NCBI RefSeq assembly: GCF_000801105.2
Contig: NC_079514.1
Coordinates: forward strand, 13,184,293 to 13,248,292
Direction: 5' to 3'
Length of the DNA: 64,000 nt
Source: Raphanus sativus
Taxonomy: Eukaryota; Streptophyta; Magnoliopsida; Brassicales; Brassicaceae
The notes under the pieces were generated by a model. The model saw only the letters and a list, made by a program, of their open reading frames with translations, was not told the origin of the DNA and did no database searches. Below are positions 34,866 to 47,139 of the stretch, piece by piece. The translations under genes and the position numbers were made by a program. The first letter of the stretch is position 1; every line of letters begins with the position of its first letter.

Positions 34866-35350
34866 ATAAAGAAAGTAATAATGATGTTTCTCTCTCACGT
34901 GGATCAGCTTCTTTTTTTTTTTCTCTTTTGCAAATTCAAGTGAATGTAATTTTATTCTTGTTTACATCAATCGTTATGTAAAGTTAATACCTTCTTCATC
35001 AACAAGAGCTAGTTTAAAGATAAATATATTCAGACCAAAAAGAATCGGACTTGTTCTTTCATTACATAAGGAGACTGAGATCAAAAGGACTTAAACAAAA
35101 GAAGCTATTCTTCTTCTTCTTCTTCCTAATGCACTCAGACTCTTTAAAATTGGTAATAAAAGAGTATAATCGGTGCCATCTACGGTAATAAAATCGTTCC
35201 GTGTTTAATCACTTTAAGTAGCTTGATCGAACCATGAAGTCAAAATCTTTTTATTTCTCCCATTTGCCATTTGTGTAGAGAGCTTGCTTCAAAGTTGTAT
35301 TCTTTAAGCTGCTTCTTTTTGCTTTCCTTTATGATTCTCTTATAGTCTTT
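34866..35350. other. Convergent 3' region
   Basis: 3' UTRs of the gene above and of the minus-strand TPX2-like gene, including a TTC microsatellite at 35107-35127. No separate gene seen. Confidence 0.45.
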
Positions 35351-35409
35351 GGTTTCAAACAAAGACACATGAACTGCTTCTTCTTTTGGTTCTTCTTCTC
35401 CGTCTTTCT
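35245..35409 (-). pseudogene. Possible 3' exon of the TPX2-like gene, out of frame
   Basis: Minus-strand open stretch starting after TGATGCAG (acceptor at 35410) and ending TGA near 35245. It encodes acidic and Lys-rich text (KDGEEEPKEEAVHVSLFE; KESKKKQLKEYNFEASSLHK). No combination of the visible donor (35636) and acceptor keeps this frame; an in-frame splice instead gives a short Arg-rich tail. Either my splice model is wrong or a one-base lesion has broken the 3' end. Confidence 0.4.
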
Positions 35410-35635
35410 CTGCATCACAAGCAACCGATTAAAATGAGACACATCTCTTCTTTTGATGTCACCAATGATAATTCACTTGATAAACAAAACAAAATCTTAC
35501 CATGTTCTGACTCTGATCTCGAGTTTTAGAATTACCAATGAAACAGCTGGATTTTATAATAACAAAAGATTAACATTAATCAAAACCAGTGAAAGACAAA
35601 TCAATACGGATGAAACAAAGAGTGTGACTTACTTC

Positions 35636-36710
35636 AAGAAACTGAATTTCTGGCGTTGAACCCCTGAACTCTGAATCATCTGATGTCTTTCACTGCATTT
35701 GTAAATAAAAACAATCAGAAAAAACAAAAAGAGTAAATAATTTGCATAAAATTTTGTGTTTTTACTTTACATAGAGAGAAACCACAAACCTTGTTTTCTC
35801 TGATGGAGCAATCTCTATAGGTTTAGCAGGAGGGATTGTTTTCTCCAGAGACAATCTAAACACCGGTTTCTTCTTTGTTTTAGTTTTCTCCTTTTCATCA
35901 ACAGAGCAATCCTCTTTCAACACCACCTCTTCTTCATCTTGCTTCTTCTTCTCTTCTAATGAATCATCCACAGCAACAAGAACGTCTTCATGGTTATGAA
36001 TACTTCTCCTTTCGAGGGGTTCTTCCTCTGGTAACAAACTCAACGGAGGCTGTGTTTCCAAAGCGTGGAGCAAAACTTCGGCAGGCGTGACCGTTGGTTG
36101 TTCTTCCGCTGCAGCTTTCTTGGCTTCGGCTATACGCTTGTAGTGAGCTTCGAAGAAAGCTTTCTTCTGAGCAACGGAGCCAGGACGAGAGTACTTCTCA
36201 GCTTCTTCAACGTACTTCTTGTGCGAAAAGGTAGACCATTTGCCCCATTCGAGATCCTCACTCATGAACTTCCCAAAGGATATCGATTGGCTAAGCGCAG
36301 GGATCGTGTTATCCTGCAAAAAAAAAAAAAAAATCAGAAGATTTCAAAATCCAAATTTGGAAACCTTCTTATTTGGTTTCTAAAGAGAGATTTTTGTAAC
36401 GGACAAAGACAGAAGCTTTTCTTTGTGCAATCAGAGAAATAACAGATTTTGAAACTTTCCGACAAAACTTTTTGTTCTGTTTTTCCCGGAAAAATCCATA
36501 TGCTCATCATAAAGGTATAATTTTTATTCACTAGAAAGCTTATAAACAGCAGCCCAGTTTCATTTGAATATTTTTTCTCGTTACAATCACAAAAACAGAG
36601 GAATGAATAAAAATCGTATAAATAAAAGAGAAGGGAACCTCATGAGAATCAGAACGGGTAATAGGAGCTGCGAAGGAATACGAATGAGCTAGAACTGCAG
36701 ATTCTCCCAT
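35636..36710 (-). CDS. TPX2/WDL-like microtubule-associated protein, C-terminus uncertain
   Basis: Confident exons 36639-36710 (ATG 36710) and 35790-36313. Start MGESAVLAHSYSFAAP, then DNTIPALSQSISFGKFMSED and WGKWSTFSHKKYVEEAEKYS with PGSVAQKKAFFEAHYKRIAE. This N-terminal block is characteristic of the Arabidopsis TPX2/WVD2-LIKE family (WDL), which binds and stabilises cortical microtubules. The rest is Glu/Lys-rich, coiled-coil-like. A further exon ending at about 35636 (acceptor near 35694) extends the frame. A plausible acidic block on the same strand at 35245-35409 (EEPKEEAVHVSLFETKDYKR) is one base out of frame with the obvious splice sites. The canonical TPX2 domain (FxLRTxxRAEKR) is not seen. 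The protein is therefore short or C-terminally decayed. Confidence 0.75.
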
Positions 36711-37954
36711 TTTCTTCTTTAGCTTCAGATCAATCTTTCTATGGAAAAAACAAAGCTTTTGTTTTCTATTTCCAGCTCCAGAAAATTGTGTGTGGGTGGA
36801 TAGTGTTTTCTCTGTCGTCAAATAAACGTCTCTTGAAATTCAAAATTTTAAAGAGGAAATGTTTTCTCTCTGTCGTTGAAAGGGAACTGGGATTTTTCTG
36901 TCTAGCCTCCTAATTAACATGAGGTGCGGAAGAATATGTTTTAGATCCGGGTCCCACGAGCAAGGGGAGAAGATAAAATCAACACTTTCAATAATTTAAA
37001 ATAATCTCAGTGTTTTTTTGAGGATAGGAATGAAAAATGGGATTAGAATTATAAAAACTTTGAGGAAAATGATTTATTATTTGAATTGAAGTGGTTGAGA
37101 ATTGAAGCGAAAGGAACGAAAGTAAAATTTCTTGTGACAAAAGGAACAAAAAAAAACTAAGAAATTCCGTAAACTTGGTCTTCGCTCATTTCGAGTCTTT
37201 TTTAAGTTTTACATATTTTTATTTATCATGAAACGTTCTATTTTCAGATTTTTATTAATTAAGACATCAAAATGAAAATCAAATCGATGAAAATGGGGAA
37301 GAATTAAATCCATGATACTATGTATATAATGAACGTTACTTACTCCTTTCTCTTTTTCTTTATAATGATTTTTATAATGTATATAATGATTTATTATTTC
37401 CTATGTGTTTCACAAAAAAAAAAACTTACTCCTTTCTCTATATCAATACAACTTTTACTACCAAAGGAAACAGGTGCATCAAAAGATAAAACATCAAATA
37501 GTCTAAGAAGGTAAGCATCAAAAGTCACAATACGAAAGATTGCGTCGTACTGGGAACCGAGGTCAATGAGCTGCTAGAAAAAACACATGTGAATGTTTGT
37601 AATGAGATCATGTTGTTAGAATATTTTGTGTATTCTATCAAAAATTAAATTGCTACTAACCACAAAGATGAGATTTAAAACACAAAGCCAAATTAATTGG
37701 CTCTTGTTCAAGATCAAGGTTCTAAAACTTGGGGTAAAAATTGGGTAGGCTCGTCTGTCCTATCCAAAACGATTTTTTAATCTGATTTATACAATTTAAG
37801 TTGGTTTTAATTGTTCTAAATTGGTTTAAATTGATATAAATCGATTTAAATCTATATATATTAAATTAAGCAATAATGTTATTACGAATCTATAAGTTTG
37901 TCCAATGTTTTTGTTTTGTATATCTAATTTGATATGTTATAAAAATATATAATA
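36711..37954. other. Upstream region of TPX2-like gene and AT-rich spacer
   Basis: 5' UTR/promoter of the minus-strand gene (to about 37000), then AT-rich DNA. 37715-37950 carries a degenerate TTTAAATTGATATAAATCGA-type repeat which may continue beyond the Helitron at 41219-41345. Confidence 0.45.
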
Positions 37955-38442
37955 TCTTTATATATAAAAAAATGTTTCTTCTCTCCCATGAAGTCACGTC
38001 ATCGTCAGGCTGGAAAGTCGGCTCCTGTCATCGCGACACGCGTCCAAACGCAGGCAGAATTGTCGTTTCATTTAAGCGATAACCTCTTGGGCTGACAGTG
38101 TGTGTTTGGGCTTTTACCTGTTACTTTTACATCTACTATCGGCCCGGGTGCAACATGAGGGAGCAACCCTAATTCATTTGCGAGAAACGTAGAAAAAAAA
38201 AACAAACCTCTCTCTCCCATCTTCGACGGCGCTGCAGCCTCCACTGTCGATCCAGATTCTTGCGCATGAACGGCTTCTTAAAGACGGTGATTACTCTCAT
38301 CTAATCATACCCCTCAACGCGACGTCTTCAATGCTGTTCGTGGATCCTAAGTTCCGAGTTGTAGTATATATAGGTGTGAAGTTTCTTCTCTTCACCTCAT
38401 CCTCCCTTACAAAGTATTACATTAATCCTCTATTATTTCGAG

Positions 38443-38592
38443 ATGGCTAACACCAGAGTCTTCTTCTCCGACCTGAAGTCCGGCCGGTGCAGCTCCTTCG
38501 TGGAGGCCAGACTGCTCCGGTTCTGGGAGGCGAGGAACATTAAGCGTGGTGGTGAATTGATGTGGGTCGATATGCTTTTCGTCGATGTTAAT
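38443..38592 (+). pseudogene. RPA70-like OB-fold gene fragment, first exon
   Basis: Encodes MANTRVFFSDLKSGRCSSFV and then EARLLRFWEARNIKRGGEL, followed by a GTAAGT donor. This is the typical N-terminal exon of the RPA1-like genes carried by crucifer Helitrons. A TATA-like AGTATATATAG lies at about 38362. The expected next exon (OB-fold continuing) is not found in frame. Confidence 0.75.
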
Positions 38593-38764
38593 GTAAGTCT
38601 CCTCACCGAAAAAAAAAATTCTAAAAAATAATGATTACTCCGGCGAGCATCTCATGTTTGATCGCGTTTTCGTCATAGTTGTCGTTGGATTTCTATTCGT
38701 TGTCTATGTTTTCCTCTCAGATTCTCCTACTGATTTTGTGTTTTTTCTCTGTAAACTTTCCAAA

Positions 38765-38965
38765 ATGGCTAACTCCGCTGTTTCCCTCGCCGTTTTGAAG
38801 GCTGCACCTGTTGTACCTCCACTGTCGAGGTTCGCCGTTCTGGGAAGCAAAGAAATATGAAGCGTGGTGTCAAGCTTATGGGTGTAGACAAGGAGATGGG
38901 CATTAAATTGCTATCAAGTTCTGTTATCAAGCACTACTCCACAGCCATGGAGATTGACGATGAAT
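38765..38965 (+). pseudogene. Second, frameshifted RPA-like fragment
   Basis: Starts MANSAVSLAVLKAA; downstream nucleotides (GGTTCGCCGTTCTGGGAAGC... AATATGAAGCGTGG) match the VEARLLRFWEARNIKRGGELM region of the preceding exon, but broken by indels. Evidence of an internal duplication. Confidence 0.55.
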
Positions 38966-41218
38966 AAATATCTTAGATCCTATTGTCCAGATCAAATCCT
39001 CATGATGTTCATCTGGAGATGGGAAAGGTATAGTCTTTGTGAATTAATAGAAACCTTATACCAATTTTTTTTTATAAGGCATATGTTTATATCGCTTAAA
39101 TTATAGGATAGATCAAACACAGTTAGAATAATTTTTCAGGTAGTATTACTTCCACTGTCAAGCTGATTGAATAGTGATATGTTTCTTCCCAACAAAGTGA
39201 TTGACTTGATTGATGAAGATGGGTCTCTGGCTCAACTATGTCATGCTCAGGTTCATAGTTGCATGCTTCTCAATGATCAGAAATGTATTTTCCTATCTAT
39301 TTGGGTCAATTAAGAATGGTGGTTTTGTTTGTTTAGATACTAAGGCAAATAAAGTGAAGAAAGCTGAGACTGAAGATGGTCAATCTCTTACTGCCACTGA
39401 ATCCAAGATCTAACATTATCTCCACCCCGACATGAGTCCTGGTTGAGAAAGTCTGATGAATCTAGCTATCTTTCCAAGATGGGCAGACAGTTCACAAAGG
39501 AGTTGTTATCCGGACGATTCGATGTGTTGGGCTCAAGAACTAAAACCTCCCAATTCAATGTTATGAATTTTCTTTAAAGTATTCTATGTACTAATCCTTT
39601 GTTTAGTATTTTATTTCATACTACTTGATTCTACATATAAAAATCACACTAGGTTGTTTTCGCTGAGAAAATATTTGCAAAATATGTATTTAAAAAATGT
39701 AGATATGACTTATAAGTTCTCATATTTTTTTTTCCTTTTGGTGATACTAAAACTACTTTACCGCAATACATTTACATAATTCGGATTATATATATAGAAA
39801 GGGAATATTTAGGTTGGTTACATAAATAACTGTAGGAAGCTAATACCTTCACAAGCTTAAAATAGTGATGTTAATAACGTAGAAGACGTTGTTCCACAAC
39901 TTAAACCATAGTGTCGGTACATCAGTTTCCGCAAAAGCATCATAGAGTCAAAACAACTTATTTAAACAAATCAGGATTAACAAAATGAATAAACTGCATC
40001 ATAACCATTCTACTAAATGTCGTGACAATCAAATATTATCGCCAAAAATTACCAATAGCAACATTATGCAAACCAGAAAAACGAAAAATTGAATTACATC
40101 CCGCGCGTAGAAAAAATATCATAATAAAACATGACACATAATGTGATAATGAAGTACCACTCCTTTTTTTTTGGCGCGAGCGAAGTTACTACTAATCATG
40201 AAAAAGCCATATAAAACATCAACATAAATAAAGGAACACACAAGTAAAATCAATAGGATGACAAACAAAATGTTAAAATACTCAATAAGCTTGATAGGAA
40301 AAAAATCTTTAAACATAACAAACTCGCGCTCGACCTCAAAATTTTATTTTCAACAATTTATTCATGTTTTCATATTTGGGTCTTTATTTTAATCTACTTA
40401 TTACCAATTTAACATTTATATCTACTGATTGGGCTGTTAAACCAGTGATTCCTTCTAATGCCTCTATCTAAGCACGTTCAATCCGGATTTTGGTCCAGTT
40501 TCGGTTCATTTTTTATATTTTGATTTATAAAAATTAACTATCATATTGGATTTATATCTAAATTGGTTTGGTTTATATACTATTGGTTTTCGGTTTATCG
40601 GGTTTTTTACAAAAACGATATAACTATATTTATCCTAGATAAAAAATTAATTTATATGATTAGAAATCAGATTTATTTAAACATAAATTTATACTCCTTA
40701 GACTAACTTAAAATATTATATTTTCTGCTTTATATTTATATCATAATATTATTATATAAATGTATTTCTAGAACAAATATTTACCAATAATGTTTTATTT
40801 AATTTGATGAAAATGAGAAAAATAAACTTAGAACAAAATAACAAATCAGTAGAGTGGCTAAGACGATTGAGAAAAATAGAAAACATAGTTATGCAACAAT
40901 GAATCCAAATAATCAGCTAAAGACTTGTATGTATATCTTCCCTCTCTACACATATAGATATGAATTGTCAAAGACTAATCTCAACTTTAAAATTGTCCTT
41001 ACTTTATTTCAGCAAGAACTGATGTAATGCCACCCCAAAGAAAAAAGAAAATCTAACTAATTATCAAAATAGTATAGTTTATTTAGACTTAAAAAAACAA
41101 GTACAGAATTTAACTAATATTTATATTTTTAACTAATAAAAATTAAAATAATTATTTACTCAAACTACTTCAATTCTTTTCGAATATACCTCCCGCCCGT
41201 AGGGTGGGCCGACCCTAG

Positions 41219-42537
41219 TATATAATAAATCAATAATTTACTAATGTATATGCCTCGTTGGGATTATGAAGAATCCGCCTAGTCGTTAATTTTCTATAAA
41301 ACACCTAGTTACCACCTAATAATTTTTAGAACATTGTTAAAGAAACTTTTTAATTAAAATAATATTTTGTAACCGGAGGTAAACAGAAGTTCAGTATTTG
41401 ATATTTTCGATATACTTATTAATAGATTTAGCTTATACACATAGTTCAATTTTAGATTTGTACTTAATTTGTGGATAAGAGTAATTAATTTGTGGAAATT
41501 AGTAATTGTCATTTTAAGTATTGGCTAAATGTTGTCAAGAAAGTATTGGCTAAATGGAATACTAATTACTTATTTACTACTTATAATTTATTATTTGTAA
41601 GTTATCTGATAATTATTTATAACTTATTTGATCATTTGGTAGAGTTCTAAGTTAAATAAATTTATTTTAATAAAGAATATCTCATTTTTCTCTTATGTTT
41701 TAGTTAATGGTTGTTGTATGTATAAAGCTGTTTAGTTTTGAGTTGGTTACTGATGATTAACTTTTTCTGTAAAGTTTAGTATATGCAGTCCATTAAATTT
41801 TAAAATATGGGTTGAAAAAGATAATTTATGCCAAAAATATGTGAAGGAAATGTCTGATAGCTCAAATATATAAAACTGATTTGACATAAGAAAACGACTT
41901 GCCAAACAAACTTGATGTACTATATTAATATAAGAAATAATATAAAAGTTATTGAGAATATAAAAGTTGATGTACTCCATTAAATTGAGAATATAAAAGT
42001 TGATGTACTCCATTAAATTGTAAAAAAACTCTTAATATAAAAGTTATGGAGAATATTACACCAAAAAGTTACAAAGCTTTTCTTTATATGAGAATAATAT
42101 ATGCAAGAAGACTTGAAACTAAGAAAAGATCAAATATATTATTTATATATTTTTAGTGTGTTTGACATTTTGCAGAATATTCGTGGTTTTATAATCACAC
42201 GCCAAATGAGACTGATTTTACTTAGGAGTCCAATGTATATAATGAAGTCACGCAGCGCTCACGCATGATAGTTAGTACGGGCTGAACGTCTCGCACGAGC
42301 AAACACCTGCCAACATGTGATATGGAATGTGACCTAATAACTAACACCATAGAACCATTTATGCAGGTTTAGATGGGCTACTTTGTTAAGACCCATATAA
42401 TTTTAACTAAAGAGTAAAAGGCCAGCTTTTAGGACTATTTGTGTTCCGTGACTCTGAAACAAGGCAACAAGATTACATGTTTCTGCACAAGAAAGATTTT
42501 ATCAAAACACTTTGAAAAAAGTTTTATAACACATTAA
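41219..42537. other. AT-rich intergenic region
   Basis: No gene. 41230-41345 (CGCCTAGTCGTTAATTTTC... TTTTTAGAACATTG) looks like the far half of an older repeat split by Helitron 1. A 33-bp tandem duplication occurs at 41952-42017. Confidence 0.5.
41952..42017. repeat. 33-bp tandem duplication
   Basis: TTGAGAATATAAAAGTTGAT-GTACTCCATTAAA occurs twice in succession (from 41952 and 41985). Confidence 0.85.
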
Positions 42538-43792
42538 TCATTTCCTTCTCGGAGGAGGAGGTTCACGGCTGAGACGATGCTTTTGGAGAGTCTTGATATA
42601 GTTTCTCATGAGACCAAACTTATTGCTCCCAAGCTCGTAGAAATAATCCCATGGATATATCCCTGTTCTATGCAAGTCATCAAACACTAACCTGTTTTTC
42701 TCAAACAAAGATTCATCAACTTATAAGCCAAAATAAAACAAAAGTTACCCTATCTTTGACGGCTAAGTTATAATGAGCTAGCGGGAGTTGTAAGTTACCT
42801 TACCCCATAGTTTCCCACCGGATCTGCAGACATGATTCCTACATACCGCCTTCCAGATATCACCTGATTTAATAAAACGTAGATGTTTAGGCCAAATGAC
42901 AAAACCAGCAAGACTTGGTGTCAAACAGTGTTAAGAGTAAAGCTTAAAGAATGCAAGGCTTTGTTCGTTTAGAATCTATGTTTGTTAGTCACACAATTAA
43001 CGGACTAGTAAGTAACCATAAGACAAAAGAGGCTCATTGCTAAGACACTTAAGAGATTGCGATTCCAAAAAGAAGAACCGTCAATAAGAAGTGACAACTA
43101 TTAGCCATAAGTAACGCAAAGAACATCCATGTTCACATCCACTGGAAGCAAATATCATGGCAGTGATTAAACTTATACTTAAAGACATCATCTTTGTCCA
43201 AGACCCACCAAGGAACAACACAACCTATTAGTAACCGTAGCATCATCTGGAATTGGTCTTTACCAGAATCCACATAAAACCAAAGTACACGTTAGGAGTA
43301 AGAACAACAAGCTAGTGGTCATAAACAATAAGCCAAAAAAAAAAAACAAAGCAGCATCCAATGCTGATGTGTTTATCATAGGCATCTATCACATTGTTTA
43401 GACAAGATATCACAAGTCTATGTCCTAACATTAAAGACTTGTGCACTAAAATCACGTGGCCTTTAGAACCATCTTTTGATGTATTAAAAAATATTCACCT
43501 TGTCACCACCGATTGATCTGACCTTTCCATCAGCAGCTGGACTATGGACTCTGAGAAACTCAGATGAGAATTTGAACTTGGTGTCATCTGCATATTCTAC
43601 CTCAACCTTCAAGATTTTATTTAATTCGAAACAATCAGGTTCCTTCCTGCTATCATTATCGAACTAGAAAACACGTAGCGAAGCAGAGCTTACGTATTTG
43701 GGAGATACAATAGAGAATCCTGAAAGTTTCGGAACAGTGACATCGCTTGTGCCGTGGATTCGCCGGCAAATCAATCTCGTAGTCGCCAACAT
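42538..43792 (-). CDS. DUF971-domain protein
   Basis: 141-aa protein, four exons: 43694-43792, 43499-43606, 42799-42863, 42538-42691 (426 nt, phases close). The N-terminus MLATTRLICRRIHGTSDVTV is Arg-rich and could be a mitochondrial presequence. The DUF971 signature (the N-terminal domain family of gamma-butyrobetaine hydroxylases) covers VEVEYADDTKFKFSSEFLRV and, near the end, VRLVFDDLHRTGIYPWDYF-like text with a YELGSN motif (order of Gly/Tyr in HRTGYIPWDY as read). The third-exon donor must be GTAACT at 42798, not the earlier GTAAGG, to restore GVRLVFDD. Biochemical role of the plant protein is unknown. The gene has a 938-bp retroposon inserted 226 bp upstream of its ATG. Confidence 0.9.
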
Positions 43793-44018
43793 TTCTTGTT
43801 CCCGCGATCGCCTGAGACGGCAAGTCTTGCTCCAATCATCTCACTCTGCTATAAGCCTTAACGGTGCTTTACGGGCCCAATTTATGGCCCTTTGGGCTGA
43901 ATTGTATCATTTTTATAACAGTCGAAACGGCATCGTATACGTAAACTAAGGGCCGATTCGTCCACGATTACTGGTCCAGCTTTAGTCAAAGATAAAGGAT
44001 AAGAGGTTGAGTTCTACC

Positions 44019-44956
44019 TTTTTTTTTTTTTTCCTTCTGAATATTTTAATTAAAAGGGTCCAAGCCCAATCCGAAACAGATTACAACAAGGCCCAATACT
44101 TCAGCCCGAATTTAAAAAAAACTAAGACAACTTGGGCCTCAAGCCCACATCCAACAACCCTAGGGTTTCCATCCTATTCTTCGCGGCCTACCGACTTCTA
44201 CGGCGCCGCACCAACTCGAACTCGCCTCTGAGCTACCAACCGTCACCTGAGATCCTTCACCGGAGAGCAACCTGCGACCACATCGCGATCTCATCCGGAT
44301 CCCAGGCCGACAAGACCAACATACGCCAACCACGACCTACGAAGTCCCTTAAGAAACCAACAACAGTTGCTTCATCACCACCGTCAATCGATGCGGTTTC
44401 AGGTGAGAAACAAGAGGTGGTGAATAAATGAAGTTTTGAAGAGCAGACTTCATAGAGAACCACCCGATCTATAATCGGGACCAAACCCTAGCAACCGAAA
44501 CTAAAAAGAAAAAGAAGAAGAAAATACACTTAAAACCGGCGACGAGAAGCTGTGAAAGCCTTCCCTTCCCGGCGACTAGAGCCGACGACGGTGAAGCTGC
44601 AGGAACTTCCACCTCTCGGAAACAAGAACCGGCGTCGAAAGAGCTATAAGAGCCTCCATCTCCCGGCAACAAAACCCAACTGATGTGACTCTTCCACCGT
44701 ACCGTAACCTCTCCACAGCCGCGTCTTACCTCCAAAACCAGAACCACCACGAGTGGAAACAGACCAGAGCTCAGACAAGGTGGATGATAGAGGAGACGGG
44801 AAAGACGCAATGGACGGATGATTTTCTCTAAAAGACGGCGGACTCCGGCGACGGCACGCGCGCTCACGCGCCGGCCGTACACCGGAATCCAAAGAGGATC
44901 TGGTTTCTCTCTTACTTCTCTCTCTCGCTCTAAATTGGATTTTGAAGGCCTTCCAC
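44019..44956 (-). mobile_element. Minus-strand non-LTR retroposon (Sadhu/SINE-like, no ORF)
   Basis: 938 bp, bounded by a 16-bp direct repeat: GAGGTTGAGTTCTACC (44003-44018) and GAGGTTGAGTACTACC (44957-44972), one mismatch. A T-run immediately inside the left end corresponds to a poly(A) tail for a minus-strand insertion. The interior is GC-rich with no long credible ORF on the minus strand (the ORFs there are short and low-complexity), so this is a non-autonomous retroposon of the Sadhu type or a truncated LINE/processed transcript. It sits upstream of the DUF971 gene, in the same orientation. Confidence 0.8.
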
Positions 44957-45654
44957 GAGGTTGAGTACTACCTAAACACGATCACTCCTCAGTCGGAAAA
45001 ATCAAATCGAGAATTTTTTTTTTTTTTTTGAGAAAGGAGAATGATTTCCTTTTTAAAGTTATAATAAAAGCTGTAAATACGTGAATCTATTTATATAAAA
45101 TACAGCTTGCTTCCCTCCTGTTGTGCCACATCAGATTCCAGCCTGGAAACAGGGTTGCTTCCGTGTTGACACGTCAGCTGCGCTGCGTTTTATTTAAAAG
45201 TGAGTTATGATGGGCTTTCGACGTTTATCGCGTATTGGGCTCTGATATGTTGTTATGTTCGGCCCGAGATGGTTGAATGAACCCTCTAACCCTAATTTGG
45301 CTTGATCCACGATTTGCATGTCGTCTCTCCATTCTTGCGACGGCGATGCATGACGCTCGCGATTCTTTTCTCCGACTAAAACGGCCAAAGTTATGACTTC
45401 GTCTTTATTCCAATTGATTCAATCGCCCACTACGGACTCTTCAATGCACCGATCGTATCTCCGGATCTGTATAAATATGTGAGTAGGCTTCTCTTTTCTA
45501 TCTCTTGCCTGAAGAAGGAATCTGGTTGCGGAACCAGACCTATGCGGACATGATTTTTATATCTAGCTGGTCTGTTTAGGCATAATGGATATATGTTCTA
45601 TAGATTGATGTCGGTTTATCCATGTAGCATCCTAATATCAATCTCAAATTTTGT

Positions 45655-46507
45655 AGGTATCATAGGTGAGATCAGTGCGGTGAAGAGAACCGTGAGTCAA
45701 CCTCCGGAAGATAAAAATCGTGTCATTGTGACAGTCAAATTGGAAAAGTAATTTTTTTTTTTTAGATCTTCTTGATTTTCCTAAAATTGTTTGATTATTT
45801 TAGTTATAATAGTTGCTGCTGAAAATATGCAGTGATGTGTCTGTTACTCTTAGCCTATTCAACTGTCAAGCTGTTTCGTTCCACAAAAGGCTTGAAGACA
45901 TGCTTGATGATCCCAAGGTGATTGTTGCCATGAACATAAATCCGAAGATGGTTGGATGTATTCTGTTATTCCATTTATATGATGTCAAGTGATATTGTGT
46001 AAGATCACATTCCTTTAATTTTTTTTGCTATGCTGTGTAGGTCGTTTGTTGCTCAACGCAACATCAGGAACACATGTTTATTATGAACACATGTTTATTA
46101 TGATAAGGAAACAAATGCAGGAAAATTTTTCTTCTATAGGTAAGATTGACTGTATTCAAGGCTGAAGAAGGGATCAACCCTGAGGACTCTAAGATGCCTC
46201 CATTCATTGCTGACATGGAAGGCAAGACTTACACTTTCCAAATTAGAGTCACGTGGTGTAATTTCACCGTTAATCATCAGTCATTCAACGTGTCTCAATA
46301 ATGTGTGCGTTATAAAGTTTCTCTATTAACTTAGGAATGTTGTATAATAATCTGATTGTTTTAGGGAGGGGAGGGAGGGGATGACGATACGCCAGATGTC
46401 CCTAAAGGACATGGAAAGATTGCATCTGGCAAGGGCGTTTGTGAGGCATCAAAGAATGCTGGAAAGGAGCCAGTTCGTAATTCGCATAAGAAGGCGCATG
46501 TTGCTTG
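45655..46507 (+). pseudogene. RPA70-like gene, decayed
   Basis: Exon-like blocks in order: IIGEISAVKRTVSQPPEDKN near 45660; VSVTLSLFNCQAVSFHKRL and EDMLDDPKVIVAMNINPKMV near 45840-45955; LLLNATSGTH near 46044-46075 followed by a short direct duplication of ACACATGTTTATTATGA; PPFIADMEGKTYTFQIRVTW near 46198-46257 and FTVNHQSFNVSQ; then the acidic/basic tail DDDTPDVPKGHGKIASGKG at 46380 to the stop TGA near 46508. These are the OB-fold and C-terminal segments of RPA1-like ORFs found in plant Helitrons, with missing exons and stops. Confidence 0.75.
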
Positions 46508-47139
46508 AGATGGAGTATCGATAATTATGTTTTCATGCTCTGAGTTTTAATAATGTTTTCGGATTTTACGTACTTTGGTGTCTTATTTTATATCTGTGTT
46601 TTGGATTTCTCCTTTTTCCCTTTTCTTCGTCACTTCCTCTGTGGATGTTATGAGTGTGTCAATGATGACACATTTCGTATTATGTGTCTTTCTATATCGG
46701 TCAAATTCGTATTTAGGAAATCTTATAATTTTGTGGTTAGTTATTTCAAAGTAATTAGTTAGCAGATCCGAATGTGAATGCTAGAAATAGGTTTATGGAC
46801 TACAGTTATCAATAAATATAATTATACTCTTGAAAAAAAACAGAACAATGTAACAATATATTTCAAGTTTCCAGATCATAAAATTGGTATCCCATGCGTA
46901 AAACAAATGAAAAGGCAAATAACCTTCTTATTCACACGTTTTTGTCAATTAAGTTCAAATCTCGAGCTCTAAACAGAAAAAAAAAACAGACCCGTTTTGG
47001 AAAAAAAAACAATAATAAAAAAGCTGAAAAGACTAAAACTAAAACAGCTGGTGCGTCACATAACCTCATTAAATATAATCCATACAGCATGAAATAATCA
47101 AGCATAATCATAACGCACAAAAATGTAATAGTATACTAA

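Larger units (their letters stand above)
37955..41218 (+). mobile_element. Helitron-like element 1
   Basis: 3,264 bp. Starts TCTTTATATATAAAAAAATG after an A; ends with a GC-rich hairpin (CCCGCCC-GTA-GGGTGGG, 41192-41208) ten bases before CTAG (41215-41218), followed by T. A/T insertion, a 5' TC and a 3' hairpin-CTRR end without TIRs are the hallmarks of Helitrons. The 5' 70 bases resemble those of element 2 (CTTC...CTCCCATGAAGTCACGTCATC). Carries an RPA-like exon at 38443-38592 and decayed relatives at 38765-39420; no Rep/helicase seen, so it is non-autonomous. Confidence 0.8.

Noticed and set aside
44132..44892. ORFs on both strands of the GC-rich block, up to 137 codons
   Set aside because: They lie within the TSD-bounded retroposon; low-complexity, no domain, no codon pattern.
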